This document shows, piece by piece, positions 1 through 9,660 of a DNA stretch of 64,000 nucleotides. Each line of letters starts with the position of its first letter. Within the stretch, counting starts at the first letter, position 1. A model generated the notes under the pieces. The model ran no database searches. It was not told the DNA's origin and saw only the letters and a list, made by a program, of their open reading frames with translations. The position numbers were made by a program, and so were the translations under genes. The DNA is taken from the NCBI GenBank assembly GCA_938005615.1, contig CALLMV010000014.1, positions 1 to 64,000 on the forward strand, given 5' to 3'. This DNA comes from an uncultured Verrucomicrobiae bacterium. Its GTDB lineage: Bacteria; Verrucomicrobiota; Verrucomicrobiia; JADLBR01; CALLMV01.

Positions 1-665
1 GAATCCATTTCCCGGAGTAGATTGGCGCTACGTTGGAGTATGGTGACCTGCGATCCTAGTCGGGAAAAGTGTTGTGCAAGCTCTACAGCTACTGCGCCGC
101 CGCCGAGGACGACCAAGCGGGGAGGAATGTGTTTGGCCGTAATGGCATCATCACTCGTCCAACAGCCAGTCTTGTCTAGTCCTGGAATCCCTTCAGGTTG
201 CACATACGAACCTGTCGCGAGGATGGCTTTATCGAACTTGACCTCTATCGGACGCAATTTCTTGCCGAGAGGATTGACTGTAATTCGATCTGTGCCAGTG
301 AATCTTGCCTGACCGCGGAAGAAGGTGAACTTTTCAGAAGCCTCAAGTTGTTGTTGGCGGTAGCCTGCAAAGTCTCGAATCAAACGGGCGCGACGTTTTT
401 GTATCGCAGCCATGTCTGGTACTGGTGCAGGGACGCGAATACCAAATTCAGAAGCATTTGCGATTTCGTGCATCCGGTGGCTGGACTCTAACAATGCCTT
501 TGTTGGCATGCAGCCGCGAAGAATGCAAAGTCCCCCGACTTGCTTGCCACCTTCAACTACGAGCACTGATTTCCCTTCGATTGCGGCTGTGCGTGCGGCG
601 GCGTACCCTGCGCTGCCCGCTCCGATAACTACAATATCGTAACTCTTGTTCAGAGTCTGAGTCAT
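1..665 (-). CDS. Pyridine nucleotide-disulfide oxidoreductase, lipoamide dehydrogenase-like (partial, C-terminus cut by window edge)
   Basis: This ORF is not in the supplied track because its stop lies left of the window; I translated it by hand from the ATG at 665 (MTQTLNKSYDIVVIGAGSAG). The N-terminus is an FAD-binding GxGxxG fold, followed by the redox-active pair in GGLCILRGCMPTKALL, the spacing of class I flavin disulfide reductases. Near residue 175 comes a second nucleotide-binding motif, VVLGGGAVAVELA, for NAD(P)H. About 221 residues are visible; the dimerisation domain is outside. Family members include dihydrolipoamide dehydrogenase, mercuric reductase and soluble transhydrogenase, and the visible part does not separate them. 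It follows dapB by six bases, so it is probably the third gene of the dapA-dapB unit. Confidence 0.9.
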   Translation of the reverse strand, partial: MTQTLNKSYDIVVIGAGSAGYAAARTAAIEGKSVLVVEGGKQVGGLCILRGCMPTKALLESSHRMHEIANASEFGIRVPAPVPDMAAIQKRRARLIRDFAGYRQQQLEASEKFTFFRGQARFTGTDRITVNPLGKKLRPIEVKFDKAILATGSYVQPEGIPGLDKTGCWTSDDAITAKHIPPRLVVLGGGAVAVELAQHFSRLGSQVTILQRSANLLREMD

Positions 666-671
666 ATCATG

Positions 672-1409
672 TTATTTGAGGCCAAGGACGTCTTCCATGG
701 AATAAAGCCCAGGTGGCTGACTCAGTGCCCAGTGTGCAGAACGTAGTGCCCCGAGCGCGAAGGTGTCGCGTGAAGAGGCGCGATGGGTGAGCTCGAGGCG
801 CTCTCCTTGGCCTAAGTAGTAAACAGTATGCTCGCCAACCACATCACCACCGCGAAGAGCATGCATGCCGATTTCCACTTTTGAACGCTCCCCTACAAGG
901 CCTTCGCGTCCATGGCGCATGTGGGCGGCATACTCCAATTGTCGCACCTCACAAAGGATCTCCGCCAAGCGCCGCGCGGTACCGCTGGGCGAGTCTTTTT
1001 TCTTGTTGTGGTGAGTCTCGACAACTTCCAAATCAAACCCCTCTCCAAGGATCTCAGTAGCGCGCCGTACTAGCCAGAAGAGGGTATTAACACCAATTGA
1101 AAAATTCGGAGCAAATACAATAGGAATTTGTTTAGCTGTCTCAGAAATGACCGCCCTCTGGTGTGCATCATGGCCCGTGGTGCCGATGACTAATGCTTTA
1201 CCCGATTTGGCACAGAGTTCTGCCACCTGCGGAGATACGGTGGGAGCACTAAATTCAATCACCACATCCGCAATCTCTACCCCGGAAGCAATGTCACCGC
1301 CCAAATCTACAGCAGAGACTAGTGTCATACCTGCGGATTCTGCGAGCAAGCAGATTGCCTGGCCCATCCGGCCTTTAGCACCTACGACCATTAAATCTGG
1401 TTTCTTCAT
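672..1409 (-). CDS. dapB: 4-hydroxy-tetrahydrodipicolinate reductase
   Basis: Reduces the DapA product to tetrahydrodipicolinate in lysine and meso-diaminopimelate synthesis, in the cytoplasm. The N-terminal Rossmann motif VVGAKGRMGQAI binds NAD(P)H, and the family signature ETHHNKKKDSPSGTA supplies the catalytic His and the Lys/Ser/Gly/Thr substrate contacts. At about 245 residues it is slightly shorter than the E. coli enzyme. The track begins at a TTG (1415), but the ATG at 1409 has a GGAGG six bases upstream, so I prefer it. That ATG overlaps the dapA stop (ATGA), indicating translational coupling. Confidence 0.96.
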   Translation of the reverse strand: MKKPDLMVVGAKGRMGQAICLLAESAGMTLVSAVDLGGDIASGVEIADVVIEFSAPTVSPQVAELCAKSGKALVIGTTGHDAHQRAVISETAKQIPIVFAPNFSIGVNTLFWLVRRATEILGEGFDLEVVETHHNKKKDSPSGTARRLAEILCEVRQLEYAAHMRHGREGLVGERSKVEIGMHALRGGDVVGEHTVYYLGQGERLELTHRASSRDTFALGALRSAHWALSQPPGLYSMEDVLGLK

Positions 1410-2284
1410 ATCCAACCTCCACTGCGTAATGTATTGAGAAGTTTTTCTTTATTTTCAGGGGCCAAGCTTACGAGCGGCAGGCGCACTTCCTCTCTGCAAA
1501 CACCTTTTGCTGCAAGTGCCGTTTTAACCGGTACAGGGTTTGTTTCAATAAAGAGATCTTTAAAGAGTGTCGCCATACTCTTTTCCAATTCCCGAGCCTC
1601 TGCCAGTTGGCCGTTAAGCGCTAGTCGCACGTAATGAACGATCTCGCCAGGGATCAGGTTAGAGGCGACACTCACGACACCACAAGCTCCCTGCTCGATA
1701 AAGTCTAAGGTTAACGCGTCGTCACCCGAGAGGATTTGAAAGCCGTCTGGACAAGCCGCTTTGATTTGTTGCACCCTCTCAACGCGGCCGCCAGCCTCTT
1801 TTATACCGATAATGTTTTTATTTGCCTGCGCCAATCTAGCTACGGTCTCAACCGCAATCTCCACCCCACAGCGACTGGGTATTGAATAAAGGACGATAGG
1901 CAGTTCTGTCGCGTTAGCAATAGCCGTAAAGTGCTGATATAATCCTTCCTGCGTAGGCTTGTTGTAGTAAGGGGCGACGAGCAACAACGCCTGCACACCC
2001 ACGCGCTCGGCACCTTGGCTCAGTTCGATTGCCTCTGCGGTGCAGTTTGAGCCGGTGCCTGCCATCACAGGAATTTTTTTATTAACCAACTCCACCACAA
2101 GCTCAATAACCCGCAAGTGCTCTTCGTGTGAAAGCGTTGGGGATTCTCCTGTGGTGCCGACAGGTACAACCCCCGTGACTTCGGCGGCAATCTGGTAATG
2201 CACGAGCCTTTCCATCGCAGAGGTATCAACACTACCATCTTGAAAAGGGGTGACGAGCGCGGTCCAGACTCCGTTTAGTTGCAT
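1406..2284 (-). CDS. dapA: 4-hydroxy-tetrahydrodipicolinate synthase
   Basis: Condenses pyruvate with aspartate semialdehyde, the committed step to lysine and diaminopimelate. A (beta/alpha)8 aldolase-family protein of 292 residues from the internal start MQLNGVWTALVTPF, which is where the family normally begins; the track's 23 extra N-terminal residues are unlike the family and were dropped. Visible motifs are VGTTGESPTLSHEE (substrate carboxylate binding), APYYNKPTQEGLYQHF (catalytic Tyr) and IGIKEAGG (Schiff-base Lys). It is first in the dapA-dapB-flavoprotein unit and is divergent from the phosphohexomutase gene across about 170 bases. Confidence 0.96.
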   Translation of the reverse strand: MQLNGVWTALVTPFQDGSVDTSAMERLVHYQIAAEVTGVVPVGTTGESPTLSHEEHLRVIELVVELVNKKIPVMAGTGSNCTAEAIELSQGAERVGVQALLLVAPYYNKPTQEGLYQHFTAIANATELPIVLYSIPSRCGVEIAVETVARLAQANKNIIGIKEAGGRVERVQQIKAACPDGFQILSGDDALTLDFIEQGACGVVSVASNLIPGEIVHYVRLALNGQLAEARELEKSMATLFKDLFIETNPVPVKTALAAKGVCREEVRLPLVSLAPENKEKLLNTLRSGGWI

Positions 2285-2454
2285 ATCTCGATTATGTGCC
2301 ACTGAGAGCCAGGCTGCAAGCACGCCGCACGAATCCGGAGATTCTCTCAACAACGCGTTACCACCCCTCGTTTCCGCTCAAAAAGCAGTCATTTTTACGC
2401 ACTGGCGAATTCTTTATCCTTGGCAATTTGGACTGTTAAACAACAATACCTTGC

Positions 2455-4401
2455 ATGGAAAGCATCGTCCGCGAGGCCTGTTCGGCTGGTCATATCTTAG
2501 TTAGTACTCGAGACAATATCCTGGCAGAGTTATCCCGCACTCAGCCCAATTCCTGGGAAACCCGCTCCATCGCCGAGCTCCTAGAAAAACAGCACTGGGC
2601 TGAGCTTAACGATCGCTTCTTTCGCAGACTGGCTTTCGGCACTGGCGGCCTGCGAGGACGCACAATTGGACGTGTGGTTACAACAGCCGAACAAGGCAAC
2701 GCGCCCGCAGGCACACGGCCTCAGTTCCCTGGCGTCGGCACTAATATGATGAATTTTGCAAACATCGAGCGGGCCACTCGCGGCCTGTGCCGTTATGTGA
2801 CCTCGCGCTTTCCCGACCAACGCTGTGCGCTTGTGATCGCGCATGATGTACGGCACTTCTCCAGAGAATTCTGCGATTTTACCGCACGCATCGCAACCAA
2901 CGAGGGATTTGATGTATTTATCTTCCCGGAAGAACGCTCCACTCCTATGCTCTCATTTGCAGTACGTCACCTCCGGGCGCATTGCGGCGTGGTGATCACC
3001 GCCAGCCACAATCCGCCATACGATAATGGCTACAAAGCTTACTTCGACGACGGGGCACAACTTGTCGAACCTGAAGCAACCGGTGTCATTCAGGCTGCCG
3101 CACAAGCTCAAATCACGGGGGACCACACTCCTAAAAATGGCGCGAAGATCACAACGCTCGGACCAGACATCGAGGAAGCTTACCAGGGCGTGCTTGCTAC
3201 CCTACCCTTGTCCGACACTCTGAAATCTGCTCCTCACAGCGTGCCCAAAGTTGTCTACAGCCCTATTCACGGCACAGGTGCACGCGCCATCCCAGAAGCC
3301 TTCAAGCGGCTCAAAATCGATTTCTCCGTCGTTGCAGAACAGGAACAGCCCGACGGCGACTTCCCGACTGTTAAATCCCCAAACCCCGAAAATGGGGAGG
3401 CCCTTTCCCTTGGCGTAGCATTGGCCAAAAAAACTGGGGCCACTCTGGTTATCGGCACCGATCCAGATAACGACCGTATGGGCATCGCCGTGCGCAAAGC
3501 TGACGGCGATTTTCAACTCCTCACTGGCAATCACATTGGCGCACTCCTGGCTTACCACCGCTGCAAAAAATTGACGGATGCCGGAATTCTGAACAGCCAG
3601 ACTCGCACGCGTGCCTGCCTCATCAAAACGTTCGTTACCACAGAGCTTCAAGCACGTATCGCAGAAAAATTCGGCGTCCGCCTTATTAACACACTCACAG
3701 GCTTTAAATACATAGGCCAAAAGCTACTGCGTTATGAGCGTGCAGTTTTGGCAGCACGACCCGACGTAGATTACCGCGCTCTTGACCACAACGCCCGGCG
3801 GGATTTGCAACTCCAACATGGCTGCTACTTCATCTTTGGCGGAGAAGAAAGCTACGGCTACAGCGGCACAGACGCCGTTCGTGATAAAGACGGCAATGCT
3901 GCGGCTGTCATGATTGTAGACCTCCTCGCCGAATCCAGCTCCATTGGTAAAAGCATCCTGGAATACTTAGATTCTCTCTACGCAGAATTGGGTTACTACC
4001 GGGAGAAGCTCGGTCAATTCGTGATGGAAGGTGCCGAAGGCGCTGCGAAGATACAATCTCTGCTTAAGAGTTACTTGGATCAACCACCAAAATCTTACCT
4101 CGGCCGGGCAGTCACCCGAACCATCAACCACGCAACAGAAACACTCTATGACGCAGATGGCGATGTGCTACCCAAAGAATTGATGTTGCAATTTGAATTG
4201 TCCAACGGTGCACGAATCATCATTCGCGGATCGGGCACTGAGCCCAAGATCAAATATTACCTTAGCTCCCATCGCGCAAACCTCACTGACACTCCTTGGA
4301 CAATTGAACACCTCTCGTTAATCAAAAGCGAAGTCGACTCGGAGGTTGAAGCCCTTTGGTCGGAAGTAGAGCGCGATGCGCTTCAACGAACTGGTGGCTA
4401 G
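2455..4401 (+). CDS. Phosphoglucomutase/phosphomannomutase family protein (long, PGM2-like)
   Basis: Alpha-D-phosphohexomutase that interconverts sugar 1- and 6-phosphates. All signature loops are present in order: the phosphoserine loop VVITASHNPP (Ser about residue 184), the metal-binding loop GTDPDNDRMG, the sugar-specificity loop GGEESYGYSGTD and the phosphate-binding loop RGSGTEPKIKYY. At 648 residues it is longer than PgcA/ManB types and closer to the PGM2/phosphopentomutase-like group, so the physiological sugar is uncertain. No Shine-Dalgarno precedes the ATG. A TTGGCA (2420-2425), 17-base spacer and ACAATA (2443-2448) would start transcription almost at the ATG, so a leaderless transcript is possible (weak inference). 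Confidence 0.92.
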   Translation: MESIVREACSAGHILVSTRDNILAELSRTQPNSWETRSIAELLEKQHWAELNDRFFRRLAFGTGGLRGRTIGRVVTTAEQGNAPAGTRPQFPGVGTNMMNFANIERATRGLCRYVTSRFPDQRCALVIAHDVRHFSREFCDFTARIATNEGFDVFIFPEERSTPMLSFAVRHLRAHCGVVITASHNPPYDNGYKAYFDDGAQLVEPEATGVIQAAAQAQITGDHTPKNGAKITTLGPDIEEAYQGVLATLPLSDTLKSAPHSVPKVVYSPIHGTGARAIPEAFKRLKIDFSVVAEQEQPDGDFPTVKSPNPENGEALSLGVALAKKTGATLVIGTDPDNDRMGIAVRKADGDFQLLTGNHIGALLAYHRCKKLTDAGILNSQTRTRACLIKTFVTTELQARIAEKFGVRLINTLTGFKYIGQKLLRYERAVLAARPDVDYRALDHNARRDLQLQHGCYFIFGGEESYGYSGTDAVRDKDGNAAAVMIVDLLAESSSIGKSILEYLDSLYAELGYYREKLGQFVMEGAEGAAKIQSLLKSYLDQPPKSYLGRAVTRTINHATETLYDADGDVLPKELMLQFELSNGARIIIRGSGTEPKIKYYLSSHRANLTDTPWTIEHLSLIKSEVDSEVEALWSEVERDALQRTGG

Positions 4402-4467
4402 AGCCTGGCAGTGTCTAGTCTTTAATTTTATAACTAGTTCCGATATGTTTTATTGCGTTGCTGCTTT

Positions 4468-4497
4468 AAAAAAAGGCGCCGGCAAGTTACCGGCGCC
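4468..4497 (-). terminator. Rho-independent terminator of the glutamine synthetase gene
   Basis: Perfect 8-bp inverted repeat GGCGCCGG-caagtta-CCGGCGCC (4475-4497) preceded on the plus strand by an A7 tract (4468-4474). Read on the minus strand this is a GC-rich hairpin followed by U7, about 80 bases after the glutamine synthetase stop. The plus side lacks a comparable T-run immediately after the stem, so it is a poorer terminator for the mutase gene. Confidence 0.88.
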
Positions 4498-4576
4498 GAT
4501 GCTAATATAAAGTTTTTTGCAAACTTTGACTTATAGATCTTCGTTCTAAAGAAATCACAGTGCGATGATATCCGTG

Positions 4577-6772
4577 TTATTTAATAAATAACATCTCCTG
4601 GTAAGTCGGTAGCGGCCAATACTCATCTGCTACCAAAGTTTCCAAATGATCGGCAGCCTCACGCACTGCATTCATCGCAGGGAGGACTTTAGTAGAAAAG
4701 TGCTTGGCCGTCTGAATGTCATAAACTGTGCCATGCCCCCCACCCGGATGGTGAACGGCTTCAAGAGCAGCAATTGCTTTCTGTAGTTTTTCTATGCCAG
4801 CAGTCACTTCTTTGAGCAAGGGGACATCGGTGTTCGGGAGACCGGACGCTTGAAGATTTGCAGCGATACCTGCCAGTTCCCCCGCGTAGCGAAGGCAAGC
4901 TGGAAGGATGATTGTCTTTGCCATTTCGATAGTGAGGTTAGCCTCGACTTTCACATTTAAGCAGTAGTTCTCCACGTAAATATCGAAGCGGCTTCTTAGC
5001 TCACGCTCGCTCAGCACGTTGTACTTCTCAAAAAGGGAAATCACCTGTGGTGTGATGAGTTCTGTTAGTGCTTCGGGCGTTGTGCGTAGGTTTTTCAGTC
5101 CGCGTTTGGCGGCTTCTTTGTGCCATTCTTCTGAGTAGCCATCTCCTTCAAACAAGATGGGTTCGCAGTCTTTGGCAATCTTTTGCAGCAGTTTTTGGAC
5201 GGCAGAATTGAGTTTTGTTAGGTCGCCTCCAGTAGCGTTCTCCAACTCTGTGGCAATCTCGTCGAGGGCTTCTGCCATAATGGTGTTTAGGGCAACAAGC
5301 GGTCCGGCAATCGAGGCACTTGCCCCAACTGCACGGAATTCGAACTTGTTACCAGTAAATGCGAATGGTGACGTGCGGTTGCGGTCTCCGGCGTCCTTGG
5401 GAATGGGCGGGAGAACATCAACACCCACAGTCATGGAGCCTTTGGATTTCGAGGTGCTTGCGTTACCTGATTTGAGCTGCTCGAAAACATCACGCAGTTG
5501 ATCACCCAAAAAGATGGAGATAATCGCAGGCGGAGCTTCGTTGGCGCCTAAGCGGTGGTCATTGTGAGCACTGGCTACTACGGCGCGAAGTAGGCCTTGG
5601 TGTTTGTACACAGCCTTTACAACTGCTGCACAGAACACGAGAAACTGTGCATTGGCATGGGGTGTGTCGCCCGGGTCGAGCAAGTTGCCTTGGGTGGAGT
5701 TACCCAGCGACCAATTGAGGTGCTTTCCGGAGCCGTTCAGGCGCAAGAAGGGTTTTTCGTGTAATATGGCAGCCAGTCCATAGTGGTCAGCCACGCGTTT
5801 GAGCACATGCATAACCATTTGGTTATGATCCGCTGCCACGTTGCCGAACTCAAAAATTGGGGCCGTCTCGTACTGGCTAGGGGCCACTTCATTGTGACGC
5901 GTCTTGATCGGTATTCCCAATTTAAAAAGCTCGCGCTCGCATTCGTGCATGTATGCTAGCACCCGCTCGGGAATGGCCCCAAAGTATTGGTCTGCAAACT
6001 CTTGTCCCTTGGGAGGAGGCGCCCCAAAAAGCGTCCGCCCTGCATTGATCAGGTCAGGCCGAAGATAAAAAAAGTTTTTATCAATCAGGAAATATTCCTG
6101 CTCAGGTCCTGCGGTCGAGGATACCATACTGATGTCTTTATGACCGAAGAGTTGTAGGACACGCTGCGCCTGTTTATTAAGCGCCTGCATGGAGCGAAGC
6201 ACAGGAGTTTTTTTATCGAGAGCCTCGCCTGTCCAGGAAATGAAAGCCGTGGGAATGCAAAGCGTCCGGCCGTTCGGATTCTCATAGAGAAACGCCGGGC
6301 TGGTCACGTCCCAAACAGTATAGCCGCGGGCTTCAAAAGTCGCACGAATACCGCCTGAGGGAAAACTTGATGCATCTGGCTCACCCTGGATAAGGGCATT
6401 TCCGGAAAAATGAGCAATAGTTCCGCTGGATCCTTTAGGGGTATAAAACGAATCGTGCTTCTCGGCTGTCAACCCAGTGAGAGGGTAAAACACGTGCGCA
6501 TAGTGGGTTGCGCCATTCTCTAATGCCCACTCCTTCATCGCACTGGCCACCACATCCGCAACAGTCGGATCGAGTGGCTCACCGCTTTCGATGGTTTTTT
6601 TCAGAGATTTGAAAACCGCTTTCGGAAGCCTCGCTTCCATAAGATCCATCGAGAATACATTTTGACCGTAAATGGATTCAACAGGCTCCTCGAGGTCTAT
6701 TCTGCTCAGATCATTGTGATCAAAGTTGATAACTGACGTGATTGCTTGATGTCTAGTAGGGTGTGCACTCAT
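4577..6772 (-). CDS. glnN: Glutamine synthetase type III
   Basis: ATP-dependent amidation of glutamate to glutamine, the main entry of ammonium into metabolism. The 731-residue length and the internal blocks are those of the GSIII class, not the ~470-residue Gln[16 protein letters not shown] (nucleotide and metal region) and [18 protein letters not shown] (active-site arginines and Glu). The start [11 protein letters not shown] has an A-rich leader, AAAGAAAAAT, with only a weak ribosome site. It stands alone between its terminator and the oxidase operon, with an AT-rich 150-base leader. No GlnK or Ntr gene is adjacent. Confidence 0.95.
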   Translation of the reverse strand: MSAHPTRHQAITSVINFDHNDLSRIDLEEPVESIYGQNVFSMDLMEARLPKAVFKSLKKTIESGEPLDPTVADVVASAMKEWALENGATHYAHVFYPLTGLTAEKHDSFYTPKGSSGTIAHFSGNALIQGEPDASSFPSGGIRATFEARGYTVWDVTSPAFLYENPNGRTLCIPTAFISWTGEALDKKTPVLRSMQALNKQAQRVLQLFGHKDISMVSSTAGPEQEYFLIDKNFFYLRPDLINAGRTLFGAPPPKGQEFADQYFGAIPERVLAYMHECERELFKLGIPIKTRHNEVAPSQYETAPIFEFGNVAADHNQMVMHVLKRVADHYGLAAILHEKPFLRLNGSGKHLNWSLGNSTQGNLLDPGDTPHANAQFLVFCAAVVKAVYKHQGLLRAVVASAHNDHRLGANEAPPAIISIFLGDQLRDVFEQLKSGNASTSKSKGSMTVGVDVLPPIPKDAGDRNRTSPFAFTGNKFEFRAVGASASIAGPLVALNTIMAEALDEIATELENATGGDLTKLNSAVQKLLQKIAKDCEPILFEGDGYSEEWHKEAAKRGLKNLRTTPEALTELITPQVISLFEKYNVLSERELRSRFDIYVENYCLNVKVEANLTIEMAKTIILPACLRYAGELAGIAANLQASGLPNTDVPLLKEVTAGIEKLQKAIAALEAVHHPGGGHGTVYDIQTAKHFSTKVLPAMNAVREAADHLETLVADEYWPLPTYQEMLFIK

Positions 6773-6922
6773 ATTTTTCTTTTGTTGTTTGTTGGTCTGT
6801 TAGCGAAGTTCCTTCTCTTAGCAATAAAAAATTTTCATTTCTGAAATTTTTTTTTCTAAAGGTAAATTTTTATCAAAATCTAAGAACACTAGTCACAAAC
6901 CAGTTATGCATTTTGCCGTTTA

Positions 6923-9451
6923 TTATCTAGAAAATGCCGGAATAATCTTTGAACCAGCAACTTTTCTCTGCAAACTTTCGTGTCTATTGATAAATAAGTT
7001 CTCTGAATATTGCCCCTCCTTCATAGTACCAACCACAATACCTAGCGTAATCAGGGAACTGATGGGCATCAATATCGCCGCCAATAGAGGGCTCATCACT
7101 CCCATGAGTGATATAGTGATTACAAACAAGTTATACAAAACCGAAAATCCAAATGCCAAGCGCACCGCATGATGACGGTCGGCGGCAATAGGAAACAGCT
7201 TCATCAACCCGTGAAGATTCGTTCCCAAGAAGTAAAAATCCGATTTGCTTTGCAAAGCGCTTGTGTCCGCAACGGCAGTACCAGTCACCACAGCTTGGTC
7301 AAAGGCCAGACTGTCATTCACCCCATCACCAATCATCATTGCAGAATCAGCAGCATGTTTCTGAATCCACCTCTGTTTATCATCAGGACTCAATCCACCA
7401 ATCGCATCCTCAGCTGAAAGACCAAGCTCATGAGCCACATTCGCCACCTTTTCTGGACGGTCGCCGCTCAGAATATTGACGCGTAACCCTCGCTTTTTCA
7501 GAGCAGAAATTAACTCACGAGCCTGATCGCGCATCGTCTCCTGAAACTCAAACGCTACAAGCCCCTTCCCATCAAAACTCAGCTCCGCGTCCAATGAGTA
7601 TCCCCCAACAGTCAGCCCCGGATCCGATCCGATCCCCCCTCTCCAACCAGGTTTACCGAGAGCCCAGAGATGACCAGCCACCATGGCACGCACACCCAAG
7701 CCGGAAAGCTCCTCCACTTGAGCCTCAGGCACATCCGTATCTGGAAATTGGTATAATGCCTCACGCAAACTCCTGCTCACTGGATGCAGACTATCACGCA
7801 CAAGAAGCCTGAGCACTCCCCTCGCCTCAGAACTCAGCTCCTCTAAAACCTCGGGATTCTTGAGGCACCGAGTCGGTAACGTCAGCGTTCCCGTCTTGTC
7901 AAACACTACATAACGCACACGTCTTAACCGCGACCAAAAATCCGCTACGCGAACATACAATCCCCAGCGTCGCAAATGTGCCACAGCCAATTCCCCAGCA
8001 AGGGGCAGCGCTACGCCCATTGCACAAGGACAAGAGACTACCAGCACAGACAACGCCACCTGAAAGGCACGCACCACATCCTTAGAAAGCCCCAACCATA
8101 TGCACCCGCCTGCGACAGCTATCGCCATCACCACAAACATATACCACTGCAACAATCGGGAAGTTTTCTTATCTGTCTTCTGAATCGCTGGTGCCGAAGT
8201 TAACCGTGCCAACAACGAAGTCTCCCAACCCTCCTCCGCACGCCAGCGCAACTCACCTCCTGAAATATGCACAGTCCCCGCCGGCGCACGTCTCCCAGCT
8301 TTCCAGTTACGGAAGTCCGACTCCCCGTTGATCCACTCCAGGCTCAGTACCGCTGCCGGAGATTCCAATGTGGCCGCCACGGGCAGCGGCTGTCCGGGCC
8401 TCGTCACGAACACATCCCCAGTCCGCAAATCCGCAGGTTCCACGGCCAGCTCACGTCCGTTGCGCAACAGCCTCACCTTCTCAGTCTGCGGAGCCATAGC
8501 CAGAAGACGATTCCGATTGTGCTGAATTGCTGCCTCCTGAGTCCACCGGCCCAGCAGCATCAAAAAGGTGAACATCGCCACAAAATCAAAATACATTAGC
8601 CTCTCCTCACCCAAAGCCCAACCGACCAAGGCCCCCAGCAAAGCGACAGTGATCCCCAATGCGATGGGCAGATCCATATGCACCAATCCCACGCGGGCCG
8701 CCGCCCAAGATCTTCTGATAAAATACAAGCCACCCACAACGAAGCTCCCCAACGCAAACACCACTGTACACAGACGAAAAATCCAAGCCTGTGGCGCATC
8801 CGCCTCCAGCCCTAGGTAGAACGGTATGGTAAAAAGCATGGTATTCATCGCCAATGCCCCGCACACCCCCAAGCGCAAAAGAAGCCGACGATCTCCGCCT
8901 GCCACTTCTTGCCTTTTCGCGGGTCCCAGCAAATAACCGTGCTCCTGCATCTTGAGCGCAAACTGCACCGCATCCCACGCACCGCGTGCCCAACGCACCC
9001 GCACGCGGCCCAACGCCGGATTCACATCTATACCCAGCCCTCCGGGCACCTCGGAAAAAATCTTCTCCACCAACCAAACACAAGCCACGCACGAAAGGCC
9101 TTGCACATCAAAATCCGCACTACAGATACCATTTTGTGATTTTGGAATCTGTGCCTCAACCTGCGCCACAACCTCCCGCAACCATTCCCAATCCCGAGCC
9201 TCCAACACTCCGCCAGACACCGGTGGAAGGGGTTTATCTTTCAACTCGTAAAAATTTCCCAACCCCTCGGCGCGGATCCTCTCAGCCACACGCGCACAAC
9301 CAGAGGAACAATACTGCTGTTCGCTACTCTTGGGTGTGAACATCGTACCACAATGGGCACATGCACGCTGAGGTAAGTCAACATCCGTCTTGCCGCTGTG
9401 CGCACAGCAACACTTCGCCGTAGTCTGCGCTTCAGGTATCACCTTACTCAC
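6923..9451 (-). CDS. ccoI: Copper-translocating P-type ATPase of the cbb3 oxidase operon
   Basis: Inner-membrane P1B-type ATPase that exports or delivers copper for cbb3 oxidase assembly. The N-terminus (about residues 31-52) has a zinc-ribbon-like CxxC...CxxxC typical of CcoI/FixI. A heavy-metal domain with GLSCVACVW (121-124) follows. The membrane metal site is SCPCAMG (near 475), the phosphorylated Asp is in DKTGTLT (near 517), and the hinge is GDGVND (near 707). The GTG start overlaps the stop of the upstream small gene (GTGA), which implies coupled translation. It is the last gene of the operon; no strong terminator was found in the AT-rich region after it. Confidence 0.93.
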   Translation of the reverse strand: MSKVIPEAQTTAKCCCAHSGKTDVDLPQRACAHCGTMFTPKSSEQQYCSSGCARVAERIRAEGLGNFYELKDKPLPPVSGGVLEARDWEWLREVVAQVEAQIPKSQNGICSADFDVQGLSCVACVWLVEKIFSEVPGGLGIDVNPALGRVRVRWARGAWDAVQFALKMQEHGYLLGPAKRQEVAGGDRRLLLRLGVCGALAMNTMLFTIPFYLGLEADAPQAWIFRLCTVVFALGSFVVGGLYFIRRSWAAARVGLVHMDLPIALGITVALLGALVGWALGEERLMYFDFVAMFTFLMLLGRWTQEAAIQHNRNRLLAMAPQTEKVRLLRNGRELAVEPADLRTGDVFVTRPGQPLPVAATLESPAAVLSLEWINGESDFRNWKAGRRAPAGTVHISGGELRWRAEEGWETSLLARLTSAPAIQKTDKKTSRLLQWYMFVVMAIAVAGGCIWLGLSKDVVRAFQVALSVLVVSCPCAMGVALPLAGELAVAHLRRWGLYVRVADFWSRLRRVRYVVFDKTGTLTLPTRCLKNPEVLEELSSEARGVLRLLVRDSLHPVSRSLREALYQFPDTDVPEAQVEELSGLGVRAMVAGHLWALGKPGWRGGIGSDPGLTVGGYSLDAELSFDGKGLVAFEFQETMRDQARELISALKKRGLRVNILSGDRPEKVANVAHELGLSAEDAIGGLSPDDKQRWIQKHAADSAMMIGDGVNDSLAFDQAVVTGTAVADTSALQSKSDFYFLGTNLHGLMKLFPIAADRHHAVRLAFGFSVLYNLFVITISLMGVMSPLLAAILMPISSLITLGIVVGTMKEGQYSENLFINRHESLQRKVAGSKIIPAFSR

Positions 9452-9660
9452 GGCCTTTGCTCCTGCGCATTCTCAAGCGATTTGCCAAAGTACCTAGACC
9501 CGACTTCCTCAGGCACATTTACCACCTCAACTTGCTCTACCCTTAAGCCGGTTGAGAATACAATCAACCACACCCACAAGCACACATACACGAAAAACGC
9601 GCCAAGGCAGATCCCTAAGAGACCGATGTGAAACCGACGCTTTTTATCATTAAGTGCCAT
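9448..9660 (-). CDS. Short single-span membrane protein in the CcoH position
   Basis: Seventy residues: a basic N-terminus (MALNDKKRRFH), one hydrophobic segment of about 25 residues (GLLGICLGAFFVYVCLWVWL) and a short outer tail ending SRYFGKSLENAQEQRP. It sits exactly between ccoG and ccoI, where ccoH/fixH lies in other bacteria, and overlaps both (11 bases with ccoG, a GTGA with ccoI). Classic FixH is about 150-170 residues, so this looks like only its membrane anchor and first periplasmic turn. The identity as a shortened CcoH is inference from position and topology; sequence alone is not enough. Confidence 0.7.
   Translation of the reverse strand: MALNDKKRRFHIGLLGICLGAFFVYVCLWVWLIVFSTGLRVEQVEVVNVPEEVGSRYFGKSLENAQEQRP

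Noticed and set aside
2285-2353. N-terminal extension of dapA to 2353
   Set aside because: The 23 extra residues are unlike the family, which begins at MQLNGVWTALVTPF.
3202-3720. 172-residue minus-strand ORF inside the phosphohexomutase
   Set aside because: Antisense to conserved active-site coding sequence; cysteine-rich random-like composition.
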